DNA of 64,000 nt from Chamaecyparis obtusa (Eukaryota; Streptophyta; Pinopsida; Cupressales; Cupressaceae), in contig BSBK01008422.1 of assembly GCA_027943335.1 (NCBI GenBank), forward strand, positions 1-64,000, written 5' to 3'. Within the stretch, counting starts at the first letter, position 1; each line of letters starts with the position of its first letter. The position numbers were made by a program, and so were the translations under genes. The notes under the pieces were generated by a model. That model ran no database searches. It saw only the letters and a list, made by a program, of their open reading frames with translations, and had not been told where the DNA came from. Shown in pieces: positions 34,604-46,486 of this stretch.

Positions 34604-37600
34604 ATGGTGAATTTCAGGAAAGAAAGCCCTAAGTTTGATGGAGTAAATTTTGACAGCTAGAAAGAAAAGATGAGGACACACCTATTATGTTTAGGACCAG
34701 GTTATTGCTTAATTACAAAGAATAATAAGACTATCATTGAAGAGGACAATCTTGAAACATGTACTGTGAAAGAGAGAGATCTATTCATGTGTAACATACT
34801 TGCAAGAGAAGCACTTTTGACAGCACTTTCAAAAAATGAGTACAGTCAAGTAAAATATTTGAAAAAATATCATGAAATTTGGAATGCTTTACACTCTACT
34901 TTTGAAGGTGATGAACATGCAAAAAGAGTTAGATTACATAATTGGATATCTGCATTTGAAGATATAAAAATGATGGAAGATAAATCTATTAGAAGTTATA
35001 TTGGTAGAATGTCAGAGATCATTACATGTATAAAATCTTGTGGAGGAACAAAAAAAAAGAATGAAGTGATATGGAAAATTCTGAGGACATTAACTCCTGT
35101 ATTTAAGTAGACAACATAGATGATTGAACAAGTGATACCTTGTACAACAAACTTTACAAGAGAGACTCTTCTTGGAAGATTAGAAGTAGCAGAAATGAAC
35201 TTGAGATTATCAGGAGACTTACCTAGAATGGAGATAGCATTTAGTGCTCTTAGTGTTCTCCCTACTTTGTCAAGAAGCATCAGTGTGAGTGGAGATTATG
35301 CTGGCAGCAGCAGATCTAGAAATAAAGAAGACAAGAAGATTGAAGAAGGTATTGCCTTGCTTGTGAAAAGAGAACCAGATGGTAAGAAAATATTTAAATG
35401 TTGGCCTTGTCAAGAATATGGTCATTTTGCATCTAAATGTCCTAAGAGAGTTAAAAAGTACAGAAGAAATTTCAAACCTAGAAGATCTAAGGAATGTTAT
35501 TATGCTAATGATGAAGATCTTGAAGCTGGTATAGAAAGAACTTTAAGTGAAAGTGATACTGAAAATAATGATGACATAGGATTTGTAGCAATTAAAGAAG
35601 AAAATCCTAAAACTGATGTTAAGGAAGAAAAAGCCTTAGTTTCTCAAGTTGAAAAGAAAGATGATTGGATTATAGATAGTGGTTGTTCACATCATATGAT
35701 TGGAGACATGAAAAAATTCATAAAGTTGAATAATATGATGGAGGAGTTGTTAGAGTTGGAAACAATGCACCTTGTTTGATTAAAGGTATAGGATCTATTA
35801 ATCTTGATGGAAAGACTAATGCTGATGATGTTTATTTTTTGGATGGATTGTAACATAATCTTTTGAGTGTTGGATAGTTAGTTGATAAGGGATATCAAGT
35901 TTGGTTTACTGAGAAAACTTGTGTGATAAAGGATAAAGATGGAAATCTGATTGGAACTGGATCTAGAACCAGAGGTAATGTATTTTAGTTGAATCCTACT
36001 GAGATGGCATGTTTGATTACAAAGATTGATGACAGTTGGTTATGGCATAGAAGGTTTTATCATATAAATTTTGATAACATTGTGAAAGTAAGTACTACAC
36101 TTGCAGTAAGACATTTACCTAAAATTATGAAGCCTACTAACATGATTTGCAAAGAATGTGTAATGGCTAAACAGAAGAGAAGTTATTTTCCTAGTAAGAA
36201 GTTTACATCTATAGAGAAGCTGGAGATTGTTCATATAGATTTGAGTGGTCCTACCAAGACTAGAGGATTCTATGGAGAAAGGCAGTTTATGATTCTAGTT
36301 GATGATTTTACAAGAATGATGTGGATTGCATTTCTTAAAGAAAAATTTAAAGCATTTGATAAGTTTAAGATTGTTAAGAATAAAGTTTAGAATGAATCTG
36401 GAATGAAGATTAAATGTTTAAGATCTGATAGAGGTGGAGAATTTACTTATATAGAGTTTAACAACTTTTGTGAAGAAAATGGCATTAAAAGACAGTATTC
36501 AGCCCCTAGAACACTTGAACAAAATGGCACTATAGAAAGAAGGAACAGATCAGTGACTAAAGCAACAAGAGCTATGTTGTTTGAAAATGATTTGGCAAAG
36601 ATATTCTAGAGAGAAGCAGTGAACATAACAGTATATAAAATGAACAGAGTACAAATCAGAGCAGACACAGACAAGATACCTTATGAATTATGGTTTGGAC
36701 ATGCACCCTCAGTTAAGTATTTTAGAATTTTTGGAAGAAAATGTTATATAAAGAGAGATCATGATATTGGGAAGTTTGATCCTAGAAGTGATGAAGCTAT
36801 ATTTCTTGGATATTCTTTGAAAAGAAAAGCATATAGATGTTTCGATAAAAGAACTAAGACTATTGTTGAAAGTGCAAATGTTAAAGTTGATGAAAATTTC
36901 AAAATTCAAGAAAGAATGCTTGATTATGAATCTGATGAAGATGCTCATCCTAAACCTAATACTGGAACTACTAAATTTTTTTATGAAATTGACAGTGATT
37001 TGTTGAATGAAAGCCATAGTGAAGTTATTAAAGAACCTACATCTGAAGAGAGATCTAAGACAATGACACCTAGCAAGAGTTTGTTAAGGAATCATCCTTT
37101 TGAATAGATTATTGGGAGCATCAAAAGAGGAGTTCTTACTCGAAATAAGGCACAAGAATAGTTATGTTTGATTTCTCAAATTGAACCTAAGACTACTAAT
37201 GAAGCTTGTGAAGATGAAAGTTGGACTAATGCTATGAAAGAAGAACTAGATCAGATTGAAAAGAACAAGACATGGGAATTGGTCCCTAGACCTAAAGACA
37301 AGAATGTTATTGGAACTAAATGGGTATTCAAAAACAAGATGAATGAACAAGGAGAAATAGTAAGAAACAAAGAAATATTGGTATGTAAGGGTTACTCACA
37401 ACAAGAAGGAATTGACTATGAAGAAACCTTTGCACCTATTGCAAGAATTGAAGCAGTAAGAATGTTTTTGGCATATGCAGCTTACAAGAAATTCAAAGTG
37501 TATTAGATGGATGTGAAGTCAGCATTTCTGAATGGAGAATTGGAAGAAGAAGTCTACATTGAGCAGCCTGAAGGTTTTCCTTTAACTCAAGAAGGAGACA

Positions 37601-38703
37601 TGGTATGTAAATTGAAGAAAGCTTTATACAGACTTAAACAAGCACCTAGAACTTGGTATGCAAGACTGGATAAGTATTTGTTAAAATTAGGATTTATAAA
37701 AGGAATAGCTGATAGTAATCTGTACACAAAAGAAATTGAAAATGGTTTGTTAGTTATAGTTATTTTTGTTGATGACATTATCTTTGGAGGTGAAGATGAA
37801 GCTAGTGACAAATTTGCTGATGAAATGAAGATTGAATTTGAAATGAGTATGATTGGTGAGATGAACTACTTTTTGGGATTACAGATAACAAAAAACAATG
37901 ATGGTATCTTTGTAATTCAGAAAAATTACTTGAATGACTTGTTAAAAAGATTTGGAATGGAGGATTGTAAACTAGTTGGAACACCTATGGTGACTGGACA
38001 TAAATTATCTAGCATAGATGAGACTCCTGCAGTAGAACAAAAGAAATACAGATCTATGATTGGAGGATTGTAGTATGTAGCTCATACAAGACTTGATATA
38101 GCACATTTAGTTGGAATTGTAGCAAGATTTCAAGCTAAACCTAGAGAATCACATTATGCAGAAGTAAAGAGGATACTGAGATATTTAAGAGGCACAATGG
38201 ACTATGGACTATGGTATGAAAAATATGATGATTTTACCCTATGTGCATATACAGATGCTAATTAGGGAGGCAGTGTTGATGATAAGAAAAGCACCATTGG
38301 TGGAGCATTTTTCCTTGGAGGAAGATTAGTTTCTTGGCTAAGCAAGAAGCAGAATTGTATCTCACAAAGCACAACAGAAGCAGAATATGTAGTAGCAGCA
38401 AACAATTGTAACCAAATAATTTGGATGAAGCAGATGCTGAAGGATATTGGAATAAAATTTGTTGAACCTGTTGTTATACATTGTGATAACACCAGTATAG
38501 TTAGTATGTCTAAGAATCCTATATTACATTGTAAGACAAAGCATATAGAGATTAAGTATCATGTTGTAAGAGAGAAAGTTGTTGAAAAAGAAGTCATACT
38601 TGAGTACATAAGTACAAAGGAGCAGATAGCAGATATATTCACAAAGCCTTTGCCTAAGGATACATTTGAGTATCTGAGAGGTATGCTTGGGGTTATGCCC
38701 TAG
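34604..38703 (+). pseudogene. Copia gag-pol polyprotein with many TAG stops
   Basis: The frame starts at an ATG at 34604 (MVNFRKESPKFDG). Gag ends with a CX2CX4HX4C knuckle (CWPCQEYGHFASKC, about 35398-35440). Protease has WIIDSGCSHHM (about 35665). Integrase has the H..H..C..C finger (LWHRRFYHINF, ICKECVMAKQ) and core residues in HIDLSGPT, RSDRGGEF and IERRNRS. Reverse transcriptase has [19 protein letters not shown] and FVDDIIFGG. RNase H has ISQSTTEAEYV and KHIEIKYH, ending at 38703. Stops are at 34658, 35108, 35117, 35851, 35875, 35986, 36388, 36607, 37105, 37159, 37504, 38071 and 38263. All but 35851 are TAG, and where relatives are clear they replace glutamine or tryptophan. Confidence 0.93.
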
Positions 38704-39092
38704 CCTACTATTGAGAAGTGATGTAGTTGGTTGCATCCATCTAGTGGTATATAAGACTTATCTTTCTTCTGGACTAGATGTTGGTACTTCCTCTATGGGG
38801 GAGTATGTGTATCTGAACTGAGTCATGAGGACTCTAGTAAATGTATTTTCTAAAAAGTGTCTTTTGACATTGAGTTGTTGTTGACTTAGTGATGAAATTT
38901 CTATCATTAATGTCAATGGGGGAGAAGTATACATGAAAAACAATATGAGACATCTGTTGAAGAGAACTAAACAGGATAACAAAGCAAGATTTGATTGATG
39001 AAGAGGATTTGAAGAAGCAGTGTTGTAGTATTGGATTTTTGGAACATTGGATTTTTTTCATCTATGTTGCCGTCAATGCCAATGGGGGAGAT
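38704..39092 (+). other. Copia 3' region with three polypurine-tract-like sites
   Basis: The tract directly before the 3' LTR is AATGGGGGAGAT (39081-39092), the expected plus-strand primer. Two similar tracts lie upstream: CTATGGGGGAGT near 38796 and CAATGGGGGAGAAG near 38915. The last two are both preceded by GTCAATG or similar, suggesting a local duplication. No protein is encoded. Confidence 0.75.
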
Positions 39093-40300
39093 TGTTAGGA
39101 ATGAATGCTAAATATTTGGTAGACATTCTGTAGTAGTTTTTGTTGCATTCATGACTATGATTATCATTGATGTCAACACAGTGATTTACCGAAGACTTGT
39201 AGAGAAGCATAAAAAGTTTGGATTAGCACACATGGGTTATTGTAGTTGGAGCTATCTAATGTTGAGGTTATACTCTTTGATATGTCATATGTCTATGGTT
39301 AAGAGCACAGACAATAATTCATTGATTCAAGGAAGTTATGATCATTTTGGTGGAAGCAGTATTCAGACAATGTTTCTGAGTAGCGGTTTGTGGAAATCGA
39401 ATGATATCTCCTAATTGGGATGGAATATAGTTTTGTGGAGTTAAAGGGAGGTTGAAGACACTTTTATAGTGATGTGGATGATAGCATAGACTTCGAGGTC
39501 ACATGAGTAAAGATTTATTGTATTTGGAAGCTGACAGTTTTGTGTAATTTTGGTGTAGCGTGTGGAAAATTGTATTTTGTAATTGTATGCCGACTCATTT
39601 GTAATTATTTGAGTGTGGTATAAAGGAAGGAATGTATTTCCTTGTTATAAGGGAGTAGTAAGTAGTTTTAATGTGAAAGTGTGTAATTATGATATGGTAG
39701 CAGTGGTTGTGATGTTGTATGTATGAAGTGAAGAAAAGAGCTAAGTATGAAAGTGAATTTGTGAAAGAAGACATGCGAAGTACAGAGAGCTGAAATTGAG
39801 ATCTAATGTAACAATGAGTATGGTTTGGCACAGTCAGAGAAGAGGTAACATATTATTCTATTGAGTAATGCAAATATTATTTGGATAGTGTGTTCAATGA
39901 TCTTACCCTAAAGCTGTTTGGGCAGTGGGTCCTTCTGTCTTCCATAACTCTTAACAGAGTTAGAATCTTTTAATAGGGATTCAAAATCTCCTAATAGGGA
40001 TTCATATGTACTAAATGTATTTCATAAGACTCCTAACAGAGTCCATCCTCTCACAAGGAATATTCATATTAGTGCATCTTTTGTGGGCATCATTCCCATC
40101 AGGGTTTACTCTTTGATCAAGAGGTTCCCTAGTCAACATATCTTGTGTCATTGTGTTATTGTATATGAATATATTTCTATGGTTGGTAATTATATTGTTT
40201 ATATGGTTTAATGTTGTTGAGGATGATAAAAGTTATAATTATCTAATAGCTGATTCACCCCCCCCCTCTTAGTTATCTTGGTGGACTTTACTTTCTAACA
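39093..40300 (+). repeat. 3' LTR of the Copia element
   Basis: The 1208-base partner of 33338-34547 starts TGTTAGGAATG and ends CTTTCTAACA. About 100 differences from the 5' LTR were counted by eye, several in tight clusters (around 39305-39315 and 39365-39375). It is followed by the AAGAT duplication. Confidence 0.95.
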
Positions 40301-40305
40301 AAGAT

Positions 40306-42505
40306 TTGATCAGACATAAATGAAGGATACTGTGCCACAGTAGTGTGGGTAGATGCCCAATAGATGGTGGGCACAAGCTCACAACACTTAGCCATTTTAG
40401 TAAAAAGATCAAATTTGAAGGCAATGTTGACAAGATTTTGACACAAGATGAAAAAGACTCAAATCGATAAATCAGAAGGCAAAATCAAACTCAAAGGATT
40501 ACTTGAGGAAAATGAATGAATTTGTTCTAGTTTTTGCTCTATTCCTGACATGGTGATTTGTTCGACAGATTCTAGAAATGGGCTATAAAACTAGGTCTCT
40601 AACAATTTTGATAACTTTCTGGCAATTTTTCTCAAACGACTTTCTGTTGGATCGTACGATAGTGGGTATGCTATGAAACAATAGTTGGCAAACTTGTATG
40701 ACAATTGCAAAGCTCACATGATAGTTGATAGCAGGATTTTGACTTTTTCCTTTTGACTAGTGGCAAAACTCGTATGACACTATAAAATCTTTCATACGAC
40801 AATACAGGGGTTCTGAAATGACAATTGCCAAAACTTGTATGACTTTTTGATCTGATGGGATGAATTTTGACTCTAGAAAGGATTTTTTTACTTTAGATTT
40901 TGCAAATTTTTGGTTTTCAATTTCAGATTGTTCACAAATTTTTCTATCCAAGTTTGAAGATTATTCTGAGATCGTTCATTTTTAGTAACCAAATAGATAA
41001 ACAAGCACGCAAAATAGCAAACAAGTGATTCCAAGCATGTCTAAAAATAATGAACAAGGGACAAAGCAACCCTGCGAATGAACAATCAAGTGACTGAATG
41101 TACTAAAACCCTAGGAGTTCTAATTGTATATGTTCCAAAAAAAATTTCAATAATGCACATATTCCTAGAAAAACTAGAAAAATGAAAATTTGGCCTCACT
41201 AGGGTTTGTAGTAATGGTTTGACTCTGCAATTTTTGTGATCTCAAGAGGGCGAACTCTAATCCAGGTGTGCTAGAGTTTTGACATAGTTTGAGAAATTAA
41301 TCAATCAAGAGCTACTAGGGAGATCTGACAGCCCAACAAGAGACCACACCTGTGAAGATTTCCTCTATAAGGACATTTATATAGCGGTTGCTGCTACCAC
41401 AGAGAAAATGGCTATTACCGCTTGAGGTTCCATCCATGTGGTTGACCCAATTAAGGGAATGTCCACTAAGGCTAACCCTCTCTAAAGGTGACTCACAAAA
41501 GATACCACATGGAGACTGGTTCCAAATTCAAGGATCTAAGTTTATGATACTACCCAAAAAGGGAGTAGAGCATAGTCCTCTAGCTTTTTCTCTTTTAACC
41601 AAAATAAAGTAGACAGATTAATCTGATATGTGAAGACCAAGATTATTTCACAAAGATCTATGACGTCAACCGCTTATGATCTATCAACCCCTCAGGAGAG
41701 AGAATGTATCAATCAAAAGTTGAAGACACATGAATCTAGTAAAACATGAAACTCTCTTAGTAACCTCCCTACCTACAAGGGGATCCATCGTCAAGAAGAG
41801 CTTCGCTTGCATGAACAAGCAAAAGAAGCCCATTCTCTCGAGATCATCCACAAATAGTGTTCATAGGGCCTATTTACTATGTGTAACAGATATGTAGAAA
41901 GAAAATCTATATTCATTTTATAGCCCAAAATGAAGTATGTGATATGAAAGCAAGAAAATCACACAAGCCTGACACATGAGAGTTCATTTTAATCCAAATC
42001 AAAATGTTATCAGCTTGAGAAGAATACCTAAATTCCTTGCAATGTGCTTAGTATATTTTTACCTATTTTAGCAATTGAGTTGCGCTTTTCCAATCAGATT
42101 TAGTAAGTATCAGTCAAAAATAAAAGATTTCAATTGTTAGGGTTAGCTGTTAGTCCAAATCTAAAAATCAAATCTGAAAAACTACCAAAGGTACTGAAAT
42201 GACAATTGAATTCTGGAGTCAAAACTCATACGACAGTGGGTTACCTCCCAAATGACAGTCTGGAAACTCGTACGACTATGGGTGTCTTTTCATACAACAA
42301 TAGAGCTTCCAAATGATAGTGTGTACTTTTTGATATGAGCCTTGAAATCTGAACCTATAGTACGATAGTGGGTACCTCCTGGCATGACTTTCTGACAAAA
42401 TTCATATGAAAAATGTATGGATAGAAAATAAAAATCACAATTTTAACCAGAAAATGAAAAGAAATTAATAGGAATTGATAGAAATGGAATGGAAACCCGT
42501 TTCAA
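40306..42505 (-). other. Leader of the minus-strand Tat element
   Basis: About 2.2 kb of non-coding sequence between the Tat primer site and gag. Two clusters of short degenerate words (ATACGACA, CGTACGA, TGTATGACAATTG, AGTGGGTA) lie at about 42190-42412 and 40646-40845. The first cluster is 95-320 bases from the primer site. The short frame at 41388-41612 is not protein-like and I leave it out. Confidence 0.7.
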
Positions 42506-42528
42506 GGCCCCACAGTGGGTGCTCGAAA
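42506..42528 (-). other. Candidate primer-binding site of the minus-strand Tat element
   Basis: The minus strand after the 5' LTR reads TTTCGAGCACCCACTGTGGG. It is related to TGGCGCCCACCGTGGGGC in element 2. The TGG that should pair with the tRNA CCA end is not intact. The tRNA is not assigned. Confidence 0.55.
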
Positions 42529-42652
42529 TGTGTGTGAATTTTGTACCTAGCTGTAGACACAACACTTCAGTAAAACATTAGAGGTTAACCAAAAACCAAA
42601 ATCTGCAATGAAATGGAAACTAAACTAACTAGGTGATTTATTGCCTTCTAGT
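42529..42652 (-). repeat. 5' LTR of the minus-strand Tat element, first piece
   Basis: Starts TGTGTGTGAATTTTG like the 3' LTR at 22100 and matches it to the CTAGT at 42648-42652. There element 1 interrupts it. The continuation is at 63377-64000. Confidence 0.92.
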
Positions 42653-43521
42653 TGTATACACCTAAAAATGGTCATCTAGACTATTAGCCCCTTTTGCTAA
42701 ATCATAAATTACTTATTCTTGATCAAATCCTAGTTCTATCATTTATTCAATTATTTTCTATGGGCTAACCATTTTATCCTAAGTTTTTATTTATTTAAAA
42801 AAGAATATTTCCTCCCCTTTTAATAAATAAAAAGCCCACCTTTTCTTTGTATCCTATGTTGCACAAATAAAGCATTATTCTTATTTTATAAAAAGAGAAA
42901 AGTACTTTTTGTCTCATATGGACACAAAAGTCAACTCTTATTTTCCTATTGGAGGATACTTGTGCACATGGATTGCTCCTCTTTTAAGCTCCACCGTTGA
43001 TTAAATCTTTTGCCTCTTAATCTCCATGGCCCATTCCTTTTTCATTCCCTATAAAAAGAGAGCTCTCTTCCTCATTTGCACACATAATTTTTATGTTATT
43101 GTTATGCTACAGGTTTTTTAGGTCATCTTGGAGCTTTTGGAGACATTCTTGCATCTAGGGTTTGAAGATTTGGAGCATTGTTGGCATTCATCTTGGATCT
43201 TCATCAACACTCTATCTTCTTGTCTTCATTCTTGCATCATCATGGCTTTCTTGCTTCATAGTTAGATTTCATTTCTTGCATAGTAGCTTCATTTTCATGG
43301 CATTCTTAGCTTAGATTTTCTTTATGCTTTAGATTAATTCATTGAATCTCTCATTGCATGGTTTACTAGCAAGGTTATTGGCTTAATAGCTCTAGCTGAG
43401 AGCATTCTTAAAAGCCCTTGCACTCCATGCCTAGGGAGCTATGGATCGATTTGTGAGGGCTCATTCTTGAGTTTTCTTGCATGTAATGATTCATACAAGT
43501 GTGACACAATTATAGCACACA
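42653..43521 (+). repeat. 5' LTR of element 1
   Basis: Starts TGTATACACCTAAAAATGG and ends TTATAGCACACA. The TATA box is at 43050-43056. It lacks a block of about 130 bases that is present in the element 2 LTRs (about 46147-46285). About 99% identical to 62503-63371. Confidence 0.94.
43050..43056 (+). promoter_or_regulatory. TATA box in the element 1 5' LTR
   Basis: TATAAAA followed by GAGAGCTCTC. It is conserved in all four LTRs of this family (45852, 55237, 62900), which supports a real promoter. Confidence 0.6.
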
Positions 43522-43525
43522 TTTT

Positions 43526-43543
43526 TGGTGCTCACCGTGGGGC
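43526..43543 (+). other. Primer-binding site of element 1
   Basis: TGGTGCTCACCGTGGGGC, five bases after the LTR. It differs from element 2 (TGGCGCCCACCGTGGGGC) by two C-to-T changes. The tRNA is not assigned. Confidence 0.65.
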
Positions 43544-45439
43544 AACCCACCTTTTGCCTGCTGATTTTGATTATTTTTGGAGCTAACCCTTCTGCAGATT
43601 TGTTTGCAGATGAAAAAAATCCTAGATTTGAAAGATTTGACCATATCTCCCAAACGGCTTGGTTTTCTGGTCTAAAAATTTTTTTGTAGGTTGGCGACAT
43701 ATCAAAAAATCTCCAAAATTTTTTTTAGAATTTTCGGAGGTAATTTGTATTTTTTATAATTTTTTCTTTATTTTTCATAAAAAATCGATTTTTGGCGCAA
43801 ATCAGCATATTTTTTGGAAATTTTTATATTTTTGGAAAGTTCCTCAAATTATACAGGGGGTCCATTCATTGTATTTTTAATTTAGAAATCATATCATAGC
43901 TCATTTGGTTGATTTATAAAATCTAGTCTGTTTTGGTAAAATGGCTTTCTAGGGCACAAATGAAGAGATTTTTCTAAAATTTTTATATTTTTGGAAAGCT
44001 CTCTATTTTTTGCTAGAGGTCTCTTTTTTGCATTTTGAGTTTAGGGTCCGAATTCATGTGGTAAAAATTAGATCTTGTTGACTAGGTCAAATGCAAAAAA
44101 AATAAAATTTTGTGATGGGTATGCACTTATTTTTCATTATTCATTGCATGATATGAGTTATCATTTGGATTATTTGCTGGTTATCATTGCTCCTAACAAT
44201 TTATTTTCAGATCTAACCTTAGGGTTTGCATAAATTGAATATATATTGCATATCTTGTTTGCTTGTTCTCTTGTCAAGTTGTGGTTGTAGGTGCTTCTTG
44301 CTTGAAATTTGCTAAAATCGCATGTCAAAGAGGGCTACTAATGGTTTTTGCAGGGCTTCCCTAAGCATAAAAACCAAATCAAGTGCTTTTTTAATTTCTT
44401 TCTTTATTAAGTGCGGCATATACTAGTTGTTTCCTTTCATAGGCACTTAATACCTTGTTGTAAAAATTTTGAGGTGGTAGGAGAGTATGCTCTTCACCCT
44501 TGTGGTGAAACAAAAATCTTGACCCATCTTGGGATTTTGAAAGCAAGGGGGTAATTAAATCTTTGCTTGGTGTGTTTGGGAGAGATTCTTGAGATAGGGG
44601 AGTATGCTCTTCACCCTTGTGGTGAATCAAAAACCTTGAACCTCAAGAATTAATCCACTCTTTGTTTAGCTTAGGATCCTTTAGCGGGCCTGCTTTTGAG
44701 CAATCAAGAGGAACGACCCAAGTGGGGACAACCTTGTCATCATTTTCTTTGGTGGCAAGTGATTCCAACTCACTATAATCTCAAGGCTCTCGAGGACACA
44801 AAACCTTGGTAGACATAGTACTTATCTTCGCTTGATGTGAGTAACTTGTGGGATTGTGACCATGAGAAAAGCATTAAGCAAGAATGCTTAAGGTACTTTT
44901 GAGGCCGCGAGGTCCTAGTCCTTTACGAGGAGCAAGAGGGGTGCTATGAATGGAATCCCTTACTATGAACCATTAGATAGAGGCCACCTTATTTTAGCCA
45001 CTTAGCTTCTTGGTGCAAGGATTGATCCAAGTGGACTTACCCGGATCACCCCAAGACACTCACCATATGTGTTCTTTTGGTTGTGTCTTTGACACTTCCA
45101 TGACAACACCAATATCTCTTGTGGGCAACCACTTGGTGTGAGGCAAGGGAGCATCAAGTTGTGGGCCACGTTGCTAAGTAATGAGCCTTGTCCTTCTAGG
45201 TAGTAATTGCTTGAATTATCTTCGATTGTGCTATGCCCATGTAAACGTTCTCAACATTCAAACAAACGGTAGCATTCATAAGGTTCTCTATTTTGATATC
45301 ACAAGTGCTTGTCTTGGCAAGGTTGCTTTTGCCCTTGTTTCAAGTGTTCTATGACATGTTTGATCCCATACTGTTTGCAAACCTATCTTTTATCTATTGC
45401 TACTGCTTGTCAAACTGAGAAATTGCACTGTTCAATCTA
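43544..45439 (+). other. Leader of element 1, first part
   Basis: Non-coding. The first ~700 bases are AT-rich and do not match element 2; TTTTTATATTTTTGGAAAG recurs near 43822 and 43978. From about 44270 on it matches the element 2 leader (47035-48220). Two copies of TTCACCCTTGTGGTGAA, a short palindromic hairpin, lie at 44493-44509 and 44610-44626. The leader continues after element 2 at 55855. Confidence 0.75.
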
Positions 45440-45444
45440 CAAAT

Positions 45445-46464
45445 TGTATACACCTAAAAATGGTCACCTAGACTATTAGCCCCTTGCTAGCATTTTTGCT
45501 AAAATCATAAATTGCTTATTCTTGATCAAATCCTAGTTCTATCATTTATTCGATTATTTTCTATGGGCTAACCATCTTATCCTAAGTTTTTATTTATTTA
45601 AAAGGAATATTTCCTCCCCTTTTAATAAATAAAAAGCCCACTTTTCCTCTTATCCTAAGTTGCACAAATAAAGCATTATTCTTATTTTATAAAAAGGGAA
45701 AAAGCACTTTTTGTCTCATATGGACACAAAAGTCAACTCCTATTTTCCTATTGGAGGATACTTGTGCACATGGATTGCTCCTCTTTCAAGCTCCACCATT
45801 GATTAAATCTTTTGCCTCTTAATCTCCATGGCCCATTCTTTTTTCATTCCCTATAAAAGAAGAGCTCTCTTCTTTATTCTAGATCCCCAATTTTTATGCT
45901 AATATTATGCTGCAGGTTTTCTAGGTCATCTTGGAGCTTTTGGAGACATTCTTGCATCTAGGGTTTGAAGATTTGGAGCATTGTTGGCATTCATCTTGGA
46001 TCTTCATCAACACTCTATCTTCTTGTCTTCATTCTTGCATCATCATGGCTTTCTTGCTTCATAGTTAGATTTCATTTCTTGCATAGTAGCTTCATTTTCA
46101 TGGCATTCTTAGCTTAGATTTCCTTTATGCTTTAGATTAATTCATCTAGTTTAACTAGGAGGCTTTGTAATACTTGCATCTTTCATTTCCATAGCTTAGC
46201 TTGCATTTCCATTCTAGCATAGCATTGCATTGCATTTTCATTCTTGATTCTTGAGGATATTGGCATTCTTGCCCTTGTCTTCATTGAATCTCCCATTGCA
46301 TGGTTTACTAGCAAGGTTATTGGCTAAATAGCTCTAGCTGAGAGCATTCTTAAAAACCCTTGCACTCCATGCCTAGGGAGCTATGGATCAATTTGTGAGG
46401 GCTCATTCTTGAGTTTCCTTGCATGTAATGATTCATAGAAGTGCGGTCACATTTATAGCACACA
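45445..46464 (+). repeat. 5' LTR of element 2
   Basis: Starts TGTATACACCTAAAAATGG and ends TTATAGCACACA. The TATA box is at 45852-45858. Five differences from the 3' LTR were counted by eye. It contains the ~130-base block missing from element 1 LTRs. Confidence 0.95.
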
Positions 46465-46468
46465 TTTT

Positions 46469-46486
46469 TGGCGCCCACCGTGGGGC
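46469..46486 (+). other. Primer-binding site of element 2
   Basis: TGGCGCCCACCGTGGGGC, five bases after the LTR. It is the best-preserved primer site of the Tat-type copies in the window. I do not assign the tRNA from memory. Confidence 0.7.

Larger units (their letters stand above)
33338..40300 (+). mobile_element. Full-length Ty1/Copia element, TSD AAGAT
   Basis: The element is 6963 bases on the plus strand. LTRs lie at 33338-34547 and 39093-40300. The duplication AAGAT is perfect at 33333-33337 and 40301-40305. Domain order gag, protease, integrase, reverse transcriptase, RNase H identifies Copia. I count 13 premature stops (12 TAG, one TAA) and a frameshift near 35755, so the copy is dead. 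The LTRs differ at roughly 8% of sites by eye, often in clusters. It sits in the leader of the minus-strand Tat element. Confidence 0.95.

Noticed and set aside
34604..38703. TAG as a read-through or recoded codon
   Set aside because: Twelve TAG codons lie inside conserved enzyme blocks, and a frameshift is present too. Deamination decay explains them better than recoding in a nuclear plant genome.
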